Both the position numbers and the translations under genes were made by a program. Of a DNA stretch of 64,000 bases, positions 50,289-61,712 are shown in pieces; the stretch's first letter is position 1, and every line of letters starts with the position of its first letter. Location: positions 4,030,001 to 4,094,000 of the forward strand of contig NZ_FMIB01000002.1 in assembly GCF_900091475.1 (NCBI RefSeq). The letters run 5' to 3'. The DNA is from Micromonospora chersina (GTDB taxonomy: Bacteria > Actinomycetota > Actinomycetes > Mycobacteriales > Micromonosporaceae). The notes beneath the pieces are model-generated. The model saw nothing but the letters and a program-made list of their open reading frames with translations, was not told the DNA's origin and ran no database searches.

Positions 50289-50561
50289 CGACGGCGTCAG
50301 CGCGTCCCGGCCGCCCGGACCGGCCGGTGGTCTTCTCCGAACGGCAGCCGTCGCGGTAACCCTCGACGGCGGCCGGCAGGTGGTCGCCTCGTCGCCGCCA
50401 TCGGTCAGGACGGGGACGAGACGGCCGGGCCCGATCAGGCGGGGTCGATCGTCCACGGCGCCGCACCGCTCAACCCGGGTCGAGACGGCCGGGTCCGGTC
50501 AGCGGGAAGGCGGAGTCGGCCGTCCACCGGCCGCATTGCCGCTACAAGGCGGTCGACCCGG
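50289..50561. other. Intergenic region before purD with a degenerate tandem repeat
   Basis: 273 bases, no credible gene. It contains two copies of CGAGACGGCCGGG (50417 and 50481), each followed by a TCAGCGG-like run and a GTCCACGG-like segment (50451, 50522), so it looks like a degenerate duplication of about 65-70 bp. It lies between the tail-to-tail ends of the dimethylformamidase-like gene and purD. Confidence 0.5.
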
Positions 50562-51809
50562 TCAGCCGGGAAGATCGATCTGGCCGTGCACGGCGGCGGC
50601 GGCGATGTCGGAACGGTGGTGCGAGCCGGCCAGCCCGATGCCGCGTACGACCTCGTAGGCGGCGTCCCGCGCGGCGGCCAGGTCGGGCCCGGTGGCCGTA
50701 CCGCAGAGGACCCGGCCCCCGGCGGACCGCAGGCTGCCGTCGGCGTCGCGGCGCGTGCCGGCGTGAATGACGCCGGCACGGTCGGCGCCGGTGATGACGT
50801 CACCGGTACGCGGCGCCGCCGGGTAGCCCTCGGCCGCCACCACGACGGTGACCGCCGCGCCGTCACGCCACCGCAGCGGCGGATGCGCGGCAAGCGTGCC
50901 GGTGGCGGCGGCGTGCAGCAGCCCGCCCAGCGGCGTCTCCAGCAGGGCGAGCACCACCTGCGTCTCCGGGTCGCCGAAGCGGGCGTTGAACTCGATCACG
51001 CGCGGGCCGGCGGCCGTGATCGCCAGGCCCACGTAGAGCAGGCCGGCGAACGGGGTGCCCCGGCGGCGCAACTCGGCCAGCGTCGGGTGCACCACGTCGC
51101 GCATCACCTCGTCGACGAGGCCGGGCGGAGCCCAGGGCAGCGGCGTGTACGCGCCCATGCCGCCCGTGTTCGGCCCGGTGTCGCCGTCGCCGACCCGCTT
51201 GAAGTCCTGTGCGGGCAGCAGCGGCACGGCCGCCTCCCCGTCGGTGACCACGAACAGCGAGACCTCGGGACCGGCCAGGTACTCCTCGATCACCACCCGG
51301 CCGCACTCCTCCGCGTGCCGTACGGCGGCGGCGCGGTCATCGGTCACCACGACACCCTTGCCCGCGGCCAGCCCGTCGTTCTTCACGACGTACGGCGCAC
51401 CGAACTCGTCGAGCGCCTTCCCGACGCTCGCCGCGTCAGTGCAGGTGTAGGCCCGGGCGGTCGGCACACCGGCCGCGGTCATCACGTCCTTGGCGAAAGT
51501 CTTCGAGCCCTCCAGCCGGGCCGCCTCGGCCGACGGGCCGAAGGCCGCGATGCCCTTGGCGCGGACCGCGTCGGCGACCCCGGCCACCAGCGGCGCCTCC
51601 GGACCGATCACCACGAGATCCGCGGCCACCTCGACGGCGAGCGCCGCCACGGCCGCCGGATCGGTGGCGTTGACGTCCCGCACCTCGGCCACCGCAGCGA
51701 TCCCCGGATTCCCCGGAACCGCCACCAGCGCCTCGACGGAAGGATCAGCGACCAGCCCGAGCGCGAGCGCATGCTCCCGCCCTCCACCACCCACAAGAAG
51801 AACCCGCAC
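50562..51809 (-). CDS. purD: Phosphoribosylamine-glycine ligase
   Basis: 415 residues, ATP-grasp enzyme making GAR from phosphoribosylamine and glycine. Features: [19 protein letters not shown] at the start, [15 protein letters not shown], the [17 protein letters not shown] lid region, [27 protein letters not shown] and [17 protein letters not shown] with metal-binding Glu/Asn. GTG at 51809. It stands alone, separated from purS-Q-L and purF-M by 20 kb. Confidence 0.95.
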   Translation of the reverse strand: MRVLLVGGGGREHALALGLVADPSVEALVAVPGNPGIAAVAEVRDVNATDPAAVAALAVEVAADLVVIGPEAPLVAGVADAVRAKGIAAFGPSAEAARLEGSKTFAKDVMTAAGVPTARAYTCTDAASVGKALDEFGAPYVVKNDGLAAGKGVVVTDDRAAAVRHAEECGRVVIEEYLAGPEVSLFVVTDGEAAVPLLPAQDFKRVGDGDTGPNTGGMGAYTPLPWAPPGLVDEVMRDVVHPTLAELRRRGTPFAGLLYVGLAITAAGPRVIEFNARFGDPETQVVLALLETPLGGLLHAAATGTLAAHPPLRWRDGAAVTVVVAAEGYPAAPRTGDVITGADRAGVIHAGTRRDADGSLRSAGGRVLCGTATGPDLAAARDAAYEVVRGIGLAGSHHRSDIAAAAVHGQIDLPG

Positions 51810-51846
51810 GACGGCATCCTACTGACCACCCCACCCACCCTGTCGA

Positions 51847-52794
51847 TCATGAGCCCGGCCGCCCGGATGGTGGTCTTCGTGCGGTGACAGCCGAACGCAC
51901 CATCCAGGGGATGTAGTCCGGGCGCAGGGTGTCGGACCACGTGAAGCGCAGCACCGTCCAGCCGGCGTTGACCAGGCGGTTCTGCCGGTGCCGGTCGGCG
52001 AAGAGCGCCGCTGGCCCGCCGTGTGCGTGGCGACCGTCCGCCTCGGCGACGACCCGGGCCGCGCGCCAACCCAGGTCTCCGATCCCCAACAGGTAGCCGT
52101 CGCCGTCCCGGACCTCGATCTGGAGGACGTCCGGCGCGATCCCGCCGTCGACGCAACGGAGCCGGGTGCGGGTTTCCAGCGGAGACTGAGCCAGGCCGTT
52201 CGCCTCAGCGAGGTAGCGGCGGGCGGCGACCGCGCCACGTCGCCCCCGGAACAGCGACGGCATCCGTTCGAGATCGACAGGCGAGAGCAGGCGCCGGTTC
52301 AGCGCGGAGTCCAGCAGCGAGACAGCGCAGTAGCGCTCCTCCCGCAACACGAGGTCGGTAACGGTGCGCATGGCATCGGTCGCCATGATCCCCGCTACCC
52401 GCCCGAACTGCCCGGGTCCGATGACGAGTTGGTGCACCACCACCTCGGGATGAGAGTCGCGCACCGGCCGCGACGCAGAACCCGGAACCGACAGGTGGAT
52501 CAGCTCGCTGCGCGGCAGCCCATCGATGCGGTGCAACTCGGCGGCAGTGCCCAGGACCGCTGCGGCGCCGGGACCGAACGACGCCACCGCTGCCCTGATC
52601 CGCGCCCGCCGCGGAATGCCGTCATAAGCGTCAGCGTCGACGAGATACCCACCGCGCGCCAGGGCCCGCCACCGACCCGCTCGGCACAGCCGCTGCACCT
52701 CGTGCACGGTGAAGCCGGCGGCCCGCGCCTGAGCCAGCGTCACCACACCATCCCGGGCCGCCGCAACCCGACGCACGATCGCCAGAGCATCCAC
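51847..52794 (-). CDS. AbiEi-like N-terminal / DUF559-like C-terminal protein
   Basis: 315 residues. The first 90 residues resemble the winged-helix antitoxin domain of type IV (AbiEi) systems: GVVTLAQARAAGFTVHEVQRLCRAG, then ARGGYLV. The C-terminal 110 residues resemble the DUF559/Vsr-like endonuclease-type fold (VAEADGRHAH, LFADRHRQNRLVNAGWTVLRFTW). Such fusions are common in actinomycetes without a partner toxin, and none lies nearby. No function is assigned. GTG at 52794 is preferred; a longer frame to 52881 runs into the palindrome described separately. Confidence 0.75.
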   Translation of the reverse strand: MDALAIVRRVAAARDGVVTLAQARAAGFTVHEVQRLCRAGRWRALARGGYLVDADAYDGIPRRARIRAAVASFGPGAAAVLGTAAELHRIDGLPRSELIHLSVPGSASRPVRDSHPEVVVHQLVIGPGQFGRVAGIMATDAMRTVTDLVLREERYCAVSLLDSALNRRLLSPVDLERMPSLFRGRRGAVAARRYLAEANGLAQSPLETRTRLRCVDGGIAPDVLQIEVRDGDGYLLGIGDLGWRAARVVAEADGRHAHGGPAALFADRHRQNRLVNAGWTVLRFTWSDTLRPDYIPWMVRSAVTARRPPSGRPGS

Positions 52795-52874
52795 ACGGGG
52801 ACCCTGCACCCCACAAACCCCGAAGAACCACCCCTGTGGAAAACCCTGTGGACACCCGGACGGGGAGGCCGCAT

Positions 52875-52931
52875 TGATCATGAAGTTATTGCCACCGGAC
52901 TCGGCGTATCAGCGCAATAACTTCATGATCA
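52875..52931. repeat. Long perfect inverted repeat (18-bp arms)
   Basis: TGATCATGAAGTTATTGC (52875-52892) and its exact complement (52914-52931), separated by 21 bases. Arms are about 33% GC in a genome of roughly 70% or more, so it stands out as AT-rich. It lies between the AbiEi-like gene's start and purA's end. Confidence 0.85.
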
Positions 52932-52981
52932 CCGGGGCGATCGGGGGAGGGTGAGGGGGTGGGTGGCGGGAGGGCGGGGCC

Positions 52982-55392
<2,411 letters not shown>

Positions 55393-55466
55393 CCTCCGTC
55401 GATCCCCGCTCGGGCCACCCGGCAGACCGGACGGCCTATCCTCGGCGGGAGGAATGGGGAGGAACC

Positions 55467-57785
55467 GTGGTGCACGAACACGCCGACCGGGCCCACGTGC
55501 CGGGTCAACCGCAGGTGCCGGAGCGGGACATCGAACCGCTCTGGCCGCCCGAGCAGGCCGACCCGGTCGTCACCGCCCCGCCGTGGGCGGCCCCGGCCCA
55601 GCCGAGCGCGGCACCCTGGCCCGTCCCGCCCGGCGACGCCGCACCGTCGACCCCGTGGCCGCAGCCGCCCGCTCCCGACGAGGCCCGCGCGGGTGACGTG
55701 GTGCCCGCACCCCGCGCGGCGCAGCCCCCGGTCGATCTGGACCTGCCGTTCACCCTCGACCAACCGCCAGCCACGCCAGCGGCGACCACCCCCGAGGCGA
55801 GCGCCCCCCGACCGGCCACCGCCGGCCGGGACGACACGGCTCACGGTTCCGGGGCCACGCCCGAAGCTGGCACGTCCGGAACGAGCGCTCCCCGGCTGGC
55901 TACCGGAGCAGCGGACGGAACCGGGGCCGACGCCCCTGCGGCCGACGGCGACACGCCTGCCGGAGAGGCGGAGAGCCCCGGTGACCGTGTTGCTGGCACG
56001 CCACCGAACGGCCGGCCCGACTCCCCCTGGGCTCAGCCTCCGCAGCGCGCGACCGCCGACCCCACTCCAGGGCCGCACACCGGTCCAGTTACGCCGTCAG
56101 CCCAGGGCGGCGCGGAGAGCCTGGCCTGCCCACCCGCCGCCGAACCGGTGACCCCAACCGACACGGCCGGGCCGACACAGCACGCCGCGGGCCCGACACC
56201 ACCCCACACCGTCAGCTCGACCCAGCTCACAGCCGCTGACCCGACGCAGCACGCCGCAGGCCCGAACCTGGCCCACGCTCTCGACCAGGCCCGGCCCACC
56301 AGTGGCCCGGCCGCTTCCGCGCACGCGGCGCCCGCGGTCGGAGCCCCGACACCGGCGCAGGCGGCACCCCACGACGGCCCCGAGAGCTCCGCCCGGATCG
56401 CCGACGGGTCGCCCGAGGCCGAGACGCCCCGGCTCGGCCCTTTCCCGCCCTCACCCGGCGTGCCACTCCCGCAGTCCTACGGCGACGGGACGGCCTACCC
56501 GCCCGGACCGGTCGGCTACGGACAGCCGACGCCCGGGCCGGGCAGCTACCCGCAGCCGACGCCGGGACCAGCCGGCTACGGGCCTCCCGCACCAGCGCCC
56601 CAGGCCGGGCCTCCCGCGCCACCGCCGCACGCCGGGCCACCCGCGCCGGGTCCGCAGCCCCACCCGTCCGCGCCGGCGCCGCAGGCCGGGACGCCGGGGT
56701 GGTACCCGCCGGCCTGGCCCCAGCAGGCGGCCCCGCCCCCGCAGCCAGGCGCACCGCAGCAACAGCCCGCACAGGCGCAGCCGGCACCACAGCAGCCCGG
56801 GATGCAGCAGCCGGGGACGGCCGCGTACCCGGAGCAGGTCTGGACGCCGGCGAGCGGCACCCCGCCGACGGCGGAGGACTTCGCGCGGCGGCGGCAGGTC
56901 CGGCCCGTCGACCCGGTCGCCACCATGGGGGTACGGGCGGTGGTCAACAGGATCGGGCTGGTCCGGCTCGCGCCGGGGCGGCAGGAGCAGGAGATGCGGC
57001 GGGACATCGAAATGGTGCGCCGCAACTTCGGCGGGCTGCGCCAGGTGACGGTGGTCAACCCGAAGGGTGGTGCCGGCAAGACGGTCGCCATCCTGCTGCT
57101 CGCCATGACCTTCGGCCAGAAGCGCGGCGGGTACGTGCTGGCGTGGGACAACAACGAGACCCAGGGCACCCTCGGGATGCGGGCCCAGCAGGACTTCCAC
57201 TCGCGCACGGTGCGGGACATGCTGCGTGACCTGGCCCAGTTCCAGGGCCCGCACGGCCGGGTGGGCGACCTGTCGCAGTACGTCCGCTCGCAGGGCGAGG
57301 GCATGTTCGACGTGCTCGCGTCGGACGAGTCGGCGACCGGCGGCGAGATGCTGACCGCGGCGGCGTTCGCCGAGATCCGCGAGGTGGTCAGCCGCTTCTA
57401 CAAGCTGATCTTCGTGGACACCGGGAACAACGTCCGGGCGCAGAACTGGCAGGCCGCCATGGACGCCACCGACCAGCTGGTGGTCACCATGTCGGCGCGG
57501 AACGACTCGGCCGAGACCGCCGCCCGGATGCTCGACCACCTGGAGCAGAGCGGCCGGCAGCGGCTGGTCCGGCAGGCGGTGACGGTGGTGTCGATGCCGC
57601 CGTCCCGCAAGGAGATCGACCTGCCGGCCATCCAGGAGCACTTCGCCGCCCGGACCCGGGCGGTGCTGCTGGCGCCGTACGAGCGGCTCATCGACACCGG
57701 GGAGCCGATCCGGTACGGCCAGCTCTCCTCGGCCACGCGGGACGCCTGGTTGAAGATCGCCGCCTCGGTGGCGGAGGGGCTGTAG
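55467..57785 (+). CDS. EspI-like MinD/ParA-type ATPase with long Pro-rich N-terminus
   Basis: 772 residues. Residues 1-480 are disordered, Pro/Ala/Thr-rich, with PGP-type runs. The C-terminal 260 residues form a deviant-Walker ATPase: LRQVTVVNPKGGAGKTVAIL (Walker A with the signature first Lys), LAWDNNETQGTLGMR, and FYKLIFVDTGNNVRAQ (Walker B region). The architecture resembles EspI of mycobacterial type VII secretion loci, which links secretion to ATP level, but no ESX genes are seen here. GTG at 55467 after GGGGAGG. Terminator at 57791-57828. Confidence 0.82.
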   Translation: MVHEHADRAHVPGQPQVPERDIEPLWPPEQADPVVTAPPWAAPAQPSAAPWPVPPGDAAPSTPWPQPPAPDEARAGDVVPAPRAAQPPVDLDLPFTLDQPPATPAATTPEASAPRPATAGRDDTAHGSGATPEAGTSGTSAPRLATGAADGTGADAPAADGDTPAGEAESPGDRVAGTPPNGRPDSPWAQPPQRATADPTPGPHTGPVTPSAQGGAESLACPPAAEPVTPTDTAGPTQHAAGPTPPHTVSSTQLTAADPTQHAAGPNLAHALDQARPTSGPAASAHAAPAVGAPTPAQAAPHDGPESSARIADGSPEAETPRLGPFPPSPGVPLPQSYGDGTAYPPGPVGYGQPTPGPGSYPQPTPGPAGYGPPAPAPQAGPPAPPPHAGPPAPGPQPHPSAPAPQAGTPGWYPPAWPQQAAPPPQPGAPQQQPAQAQPAPQQPGMQQPGTAAYPEQVWTPASGTPPTAEDFARRRQVRPVDPVATMGVRAVVNRIGLVRLAPGRQEQEMRRDIEMVRRNFGGLRQVTVVNPKGGAGKTVAILLLAMTFGQKRGGYVLAWDNNETQGTLGMRAQQDFHSRTVRDMLRDLAQFQGPHGRVGDLSQYVRSQGEGMFDVLASDESATGGEMLTAAAFAEIREVVSRFYKLIFVDTGNNVRAQNWQAAMDATDQLVVTMSARNDSAETAARMLDHLEQSGRQRLVRQAVTVVSMPPSRKEIDLPAIQEHFAARTRAVLLAPYERLIDTGEPIRYGQLSSATRDAWLKIAASVAEGL

Positions 57786-57790
57786 GACGG

Positions 57791-57828
57791 CGCGACGGCC
57801 GGCTCCTCGCCAGGACCCGGCCGTCGCG
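57791..57828. terminator. Bidirectional terminator hairpin
   Basis: Perfect 12-bp stem CGCGACGGCCGG / CCGGCCGTCGCG with a 14-base loop between converging genes. Confidence 0.8.
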
Positions 57829-57833
57829 TCGGT

Positions 57834-58262
57834 TCAGTGGCTGGCCAGGGCGTCGCCGGCGGCCGGGTCGCAGTCGCGGAGGAACTGGGCGCAGCGCGCC
57901 GCCTCGTCCGCCTCGCCGATCTCGCCGGCCGCGCGGGAGAGCACGTAGAGGCAGCGAAGGAAGCCCCGGTTGGGCTTGTGCGACCAGGGCACCGGGCCGT
58001 GGCCCTTCCAGCCGCTGCGACGGAGCTGGTCGAGGCCCCGGTGGTAGCCGGTGCGGGCGTACGCGTACGCCGGGATGACCTGGCCCGCGGCGAGCGCCCG
58101 GGTGGCCAGCGCCGCCCAGCCCGCGCTGTAGGTCGGGAAGCGGGCCGCGACCTCGGCGTACGCCTCGTCGGTGTCCTGCTCGACGGCGGCCGCCAGCGCG
58201 GCGTCGGCCTCCTCGTGCGCGGGGAGCAGGGTGGCCGGTGGCTCAGGCAACAGGTTCTGCAT
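57834..58262 (-). CDS. DUF3151 family protein
   Basis: 142 residues, helical TPR-like: ATLLPAHEEADAALAAAVEQ, then GWAALATRALAAGQVIPAYAYARTGYHRGLDQLRR, and WSHKPNRGFLRCLYVLSRAA. I recall DUF3151 as a conserved actinobacterial protein often found near fructose-bisphosphate aldolase and adenylosuccinate synthetase genes. No function is established. ATG at 58262; an upstream TTG would add four residues. Confidence 0.85.
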   Translation of the reverse strand: MQNLLPEPPATLLPAHEEADAALAAAVEQDTDEAYAEVAARFPTYSAGWAALATRALAAGQVIPAYAYARTGYHRGLDQLRRSGWKGHGPVPWSHKPNRGFLRCLYVLSRAAGEIGEADEAARCAQFLRDCDPAAGDALASH

Positions 58263-58524
58263 CGCCCCATTCAACCCGCTTCGCCCGGGGGTACGCGAGG
58301 GGGTCCGGCCAGCCGGTCGGCTGAACGGCTGAGGGTTTCGTCACGCCTGCGGCGTCGCGCCCACGTACCCGCGGCTAATGCCGCGGCGCGACTTTTTCCA
58401 CTACAACTACAGATCCGGAGCCTCCCCAGGACCCGGTTACGCAGGAGCCCGGTGGCCTGGCCGCCGGGCTCCTGTCCCTGCCGCCCGCGTTTGCCGGCTT
58501 GCCGCCGCGGGGCAGGATGATCTG

Positions 58525-59736
58525 GTGCCGACCCCACCTCCCGCGGACGTCATCGAGCCGCACGCCAACCCCGACGAGATCGAGACCCGGACCGCCTTCG
58601 ACCGGCGGCTGGCCGAGGGGAGCCTCGCCGGCCTGACCGTGCAGGGCCTCCGCCTCGATTTGGACCCGGTCCCCGACCTGCGCGGCGTCGAGGTCGCCGG
58701 CACCCTCTTCGTGGGCTGCCGGTTCGCCGACCGCGAGGTCGGCGCGGACCTGGTCCGGCGGGGCGCGAACGTCGTCCCGCCCTTCTCCGGGCTGCCGTAC
58801 CCGACCCAGCCGTCCCACCTCTACACCGCCGACGACCTGGCCGCCGGCTTCGCCGAGGGCGGCTTCGAAGGGATGTACGACACCCGGGTGTACGCGCACT
58901 TCCGGGCGCACGGCGGCGCCCTGCCCGACGTTCGCGAGGCGCTCGGCCAGCGGCTGCACGACCACGGGGTGGACAACGCCCTGGCCGACGCCACCCGGGC
59001 CTGGCTGGCCGTGCACGGGCCGCAGTCGGTGGTGGGCGTGATGGGCGGGCACGCGGTGCCGCGCGGCAGCGCCGCGTACCGGATGGCGGCGGTGCTGGGC
59101 TGGGAGCTGGCGCGGGCCGACCGGCTGGTGGTCACCGGCGGTGGTCCCGGCGTGATGGAGGCTGCCAACCTGGGCGCGTTCCTCGCGGCGTGGCCGGCGG
59201 AGGAGCTGACCGCGGCGATCGACCTGCTGGCCACCGCGCCCGACTTCACCGACCACGACCGCTACACCGAGGCGGCGCTGCGGGTCCGGGAGCGGTACGC
59301 GGCCGGGCCGGCCCTGCCCACGCCCCGCCCGGCGGCGGCCGGCACCGAGTGGGCCCGCTCGGGCGGCCTGGCCATCCCGACCTGGCTGTACGGGCACGAG
59401 CCGGCGAACCTGTTCGCCGGGCGGATCGCCAAGTACTTCTCCAACGCCATCCGGGAGGACACCATCCTGCGGCTGGCCCGGGGCGGGATCGTCTTCGCGC
59501 CGGGCCGGGCCGGCACGGTGCAGGAGGTGTTCCAGGCGGCCACGAAGACCTACTACGGCACCGACGGGGCGAGTGGCGCGTACGTCTTCCTGGACCGCAC
59601 CTACTGGACCACCGAGCTGCCCGTGGAGTCGCTGCTGCGGCCGCTCTTCGCGGCCTCCCCGTTCGGCGACCTGTCGACCACGGTGCATCTCACCGACGAC
59701 GTGCGCGAGGCGGTACGGGTCCTCACCGCCGGCTGA
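58525..59736 (+). CDS. LOG-family (lysine-decarboxylase-like) Rossmann nucleotide-binding protein
   Basis: 403 residues. The C-terminal half has the LOG fold: VVGVMGGHAVPRGSAAYRM, VVTGGGPGVMEAANLGAFLA and the PGRAGTVQEVFQAATKTYYG motif matching the family's PGGxGTxxE, with catalytic Arg/Glu. The N-terminal 150 residues are an extra conserved domain (PFSGLPYPTQPSHLYTADDL). True LOG enzymes release cytokinin bases from nucleotides; for this long version the substrate is unknown. GTG at 58525. Confidence 0.82.
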   Translation: MPTPPPADVIEPHANPDEIETRTAFDRRLAEGSLAGLTVQGLRLDLDPVPDLRGVEVAGTLFVGCRFADREVGADLVRRGANVVPPFSGLPYPTQPSHLYTADDLAAGFAEGGFEGMYDTRVYAHFRAHGGALPDVREALGQRLHDHGVDNALADATRAWLAVHGPQSVVGVMGGHAVPRGSAAYRMAAVLGWELARADRLVVTGGGPGVMEAANLGAFLAAWPAEELTAAIDLLATAPDFTDHDRYTEAALRVRERYAAGPALPTPRPAAAGTEWARSGGLAIPTWLYGHEPANLFAGRIAKYFSNAIREDTILRLARGGIVFAPGRAGTVQEVFQAATKTYYGTDGASGAYVFLDRTYWTTELPVESLLRPLFAASPFGDLSTTVHLTDDVREAVRVLTAG

Positions 59737-59742
59737 GACGCG

Positions 59743-59776
59743 CGGAGGCCGGCACCCGATCGGGTGCCGGCCTCCG
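59743..59776. terminator. Perfect 34-bp palindromic terminator
   Basis: CGGAGGCCGGCACCCGA followed by its exact complement with no loop bases, between converging LOG-family and aldolase genes. Confidence 0.85.
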
Positions 59777-59789
59777 GTTCACGCGGTGG

Positions 59790-60812
59790 TCACTTCATCG
59801 TGGTGCCGGTGGAGCGCAGGTGCTCGCAGGCCTCCACGACGCGGGCGGCCATGCCGGCCTCGGCGGCCTTGCCCCAGACGCGCGGGTCGTACATCTTCTT
59901 GTTGCCGACCTCGCCGTCGACCTTCAGCACGCCGTCGTAGTTGCGGAACATGTGGTCCGCGACCGGCCGGGTGAAGGTGTACTGGGTGTCGGTGTCGATG
60001 TTCATCTTCACCACGCCGTAGTCCAGCGCCTCGCGGATCTCCGACAGGAGCGAGCCGGAACCGCCGTGGAACACCAGGCTGAGCGGCTTGTCCTTGCCGT
60101 ACTTGGCGCCCACGGCCACCTGGATGTCGTGCAGCACCGCGGGGCGGAGCTTGACGTTGCCCGGCTTGTAGACGCCGTGCACGTTGCCGAAGGTCAGCGC
60201 CGCCATGTAGCGGCCCTTCTCGCCGAGGCCGAGCGCGTCGACCATGGCCAGGCCGTCCTCGACGGTGGTGTAGAGCTTCTCGTTGATGGCGTTCTCGACG
60301 CCGTCCTCCTCGCCGCCCACGACGCCGACCTCGATCTCGAGGACGATCTTGCCCTTGGCGGCCTCGGTGAGCAGCTGCTCGGCGATCTCCAGGTTCTCGG
60401 CCACCGGCACGGCCGAGCCGTCCCACATGTGCGACTGGAAGAGCGGCTCCTGGCCGTTCTTCACGCGCTCCTGCGAGATGGCCATGAGCGGCCGGACGAA
60501 CTTGTCCAGCTTGTCCTTCGGGCAGTGGTCGGTGTGCAGGGCGATGTTGACCGGGTACTTCTTGGCCACCTCGTGCGCGTACGCGGCGAAGGCCACCGCG
60601 CCGGTCACCATGTCCTTCACGGACGGGCCGGACAGGTACTCGGCGCCACCGGTGGAGACCTGGATGATCCCGTCGCTCTCCGCGTCGGCGAAGCCCTTGA
60701 GCGCCGCGTTCAGCGTCTGCGAGGAGGTCACGTTGATCGCGGGGTACGCGTACCGGCCGGCCTTGGCCCGGTCCAGCATCTCCGCGTAATCCTCGGGGGA
60801 AGCGATGGGCAT
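59790..60812 (-). CDS. fbaA: Class II fructose-bisphosphate aldolase
   Basis: 340 residues, zinc-dependent reversible cleavage of fructose 1,6-bisphosphate in glycolysis and gluconeogenesis. Class II marks are the zinc-site ALHTDHCPKDKLDKF, EIEVGVVGGEEDGVEN with conserved acidic residues, TFGNVHGVYKPG, VFHGGSGS and NIDTDTQYTFT. ATG at 60812. Its own promoter lies in the 130-base gap upstream. Confidence 0.95.
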   Translation of the reverse strand: MPIASPEDYAEMLDRAKAGRYAYPAINVTSSQTLNAALKGFADAESDGIIQVSTGGAEYLSGPSVKDMVTGAVAFAAYAHEVAKKYPVNIALHTDHCPKDKLDKFVRPLMAISQERVKNGQEPLFQSHMWDGSAVPVAENLEIAEQLLTEAAKGKIVLEIEVGVVGGEEDGVENAINEKLYTTVEDGLAMVDALGLGEKGRYMAALTFGNVHGVYKPGNVKLRPAVLHDIQVAVGAKYGKDKPLSLVFHGGSGSLLSEIREALDYGVVKMNIDTDTQYTFTRPVADHMFRNYDGVLKVDGEVGNKKMYDPRVWGKAAEAGMAARVVEACEHLRSTGTTMK

Positions 60813-60943
60813 GTCGAACGCTCCTTACTTACCGCTCTCGGCCGTGCAGGCCGCTCTCGTCCTTGGGTGCGCCGGACCGCGCTGTCCACCGCGGGAAGTA
60901 TCCCGTAGGAGCGCGCGGCGGGCACAACCGACCCGGGAACCGC

Positions 60944-61327
60944 TCACCGCTCGTCCAGGCTGTCCGGCACCACGACGCTGATCAGCCAGCTCACCACCGC
61001 CATCACGATGGCGCCCCAGAAGGCGGCCCAGAAGCCGTTGACATGGAACGACAGGTCCAGCCCGCGGGCGATCCAGTCGGTGAGCAGGAACAGCAGCGCG
61101 TTGACCACGAGCGCGAACAGACCGAGCGTGAGCAGGTAGAACACGCAGCCGATCACCTTGATGACCGGCTTCAGCAGGGCGTTTACCGCGCCGAAGATGA
61201 GCGCCACCACGACCAGGGTGAACACGGTGTTGAAACCGTTGTGGCCGGTCACCTCCACCCCGGGCACGATGAGCGTGGTGACCCACAGCGCGACCGCGGT
61301 GATCGCCAGCCGGATCAGGAAGCCCAC
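60944..61327 (-). CDS. Phage-holin-family (Phage_holin_4_2) small membrane protein
   Basis: 127 residues with four hydrophobic helices: LIRLAITAVALWVTTLIVPGV, VFTLVVVALIFGAVNALL, VIGCVFYLLTLGLFALVVNALLF, then GFWAAFWGAIVMAVVSWLISVVV. The KPVIKV stretch between the second and third helices is typical. It is a chromosomal conserved family, not evidence of a prophage. GTG at 61327 is the most sensible start. Divergent from the small acidic protein gene. Confidence 0.88.
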   Translation of the reverse strand: MGFLIRLAITAVALWVTTLIVPGVEVTGHNGFNTVFTLVVVALIFGAVNALLKPVIKVIGCVFYLLTLGLFALVVNALLFLLTDWIARGLDLSFHVNGFWAAFWGAIVMAVVSWLISVVVPDSLDER

Positions 61328-61465
61328 GTCACCATCCTGGCACCGGGTGTTCCCCCCGGAGGGAACAATCGCCGACTCCACCGTTCCGCCCGCCGCCGAG
61401 CGCGGGCCGAGGTGAGCCCGTACGGTGTGGTGGTGACTGTCCGCACCGAGATCCAGGGAGGGACG

Positions 61466-61678
61466 ATGGGTCAGCCCGAGGAGGACTTCGCTCCGAGCGA
61501 CCACCTCGCTCCGGAGGAGCGCGACCTGGAGGCGGAGCCGGCCGACGCGGTCGAGCAGGCCGCGGTGGTCACCCCCGAGGAGGGCGACGGTGAGCCGCAC
61601 CGGGGCCTGGAGGTCGACGACTGGGACGCCATGGAGCAGGCCCGGGTGGTCACCGCCGACGAGGACGACTACCGCTGA
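61466..61678 (+). CDS. Small acidic protein with internal duplication
   Basis: 70 residues, ATG after GGGAGGG. Very acidic (about one third Asp/Glu). Two related segments are visible: ADAVEQAAVVTPEEGD and WDAMEQARVVTADEDD. There is no membrane segment. Similar small acidic proteins are widespread in actinomycetes; function unknown. Followed by a terminator. Confidence 0.78.
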   Translation: MGQPEEDFAPSDHLAPEERDLEAEPADAVEQAAVVTPEEGDGEPHRGLEVDDWDAMEQARVVTADEDDYR

Positions 61679-61682
61679 GCAG

Positions 61683-61709
61683 GCGGGCGGGGCCGGCGGC
61701 CCCGCCCGC
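61683..61709. terminator. Terminator between converging genes
   Basis: Perfect 13-bp stem GCGGGCGGGGCCG / CGGCCCCGCCCGC with one loop base. Confidence 0.8.
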
Positions 61710-61712
61710 GTG

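Noticed and set aside
46989..50456. Minus-strand open frame of more than 1100 codons opposite the acyl-CoA ligase and dimethylformamidase-like genes
   Set aside because: Shadow of the two + strand genes; composition is that of GC-rich antisense frames and no domain is recognisable.
51847..52794. Functional type IV toxin-antitoxin system
   Set aside because: Only the AbiEi-like antitoxin domain is seen; no AbiEii-type nucleotidyltransferase lies beside it.
60944..61327. Holin-like gene as a sign of a prophage
   Set aside because: This family is chromosomal and widespread, and no other phage gene is near.
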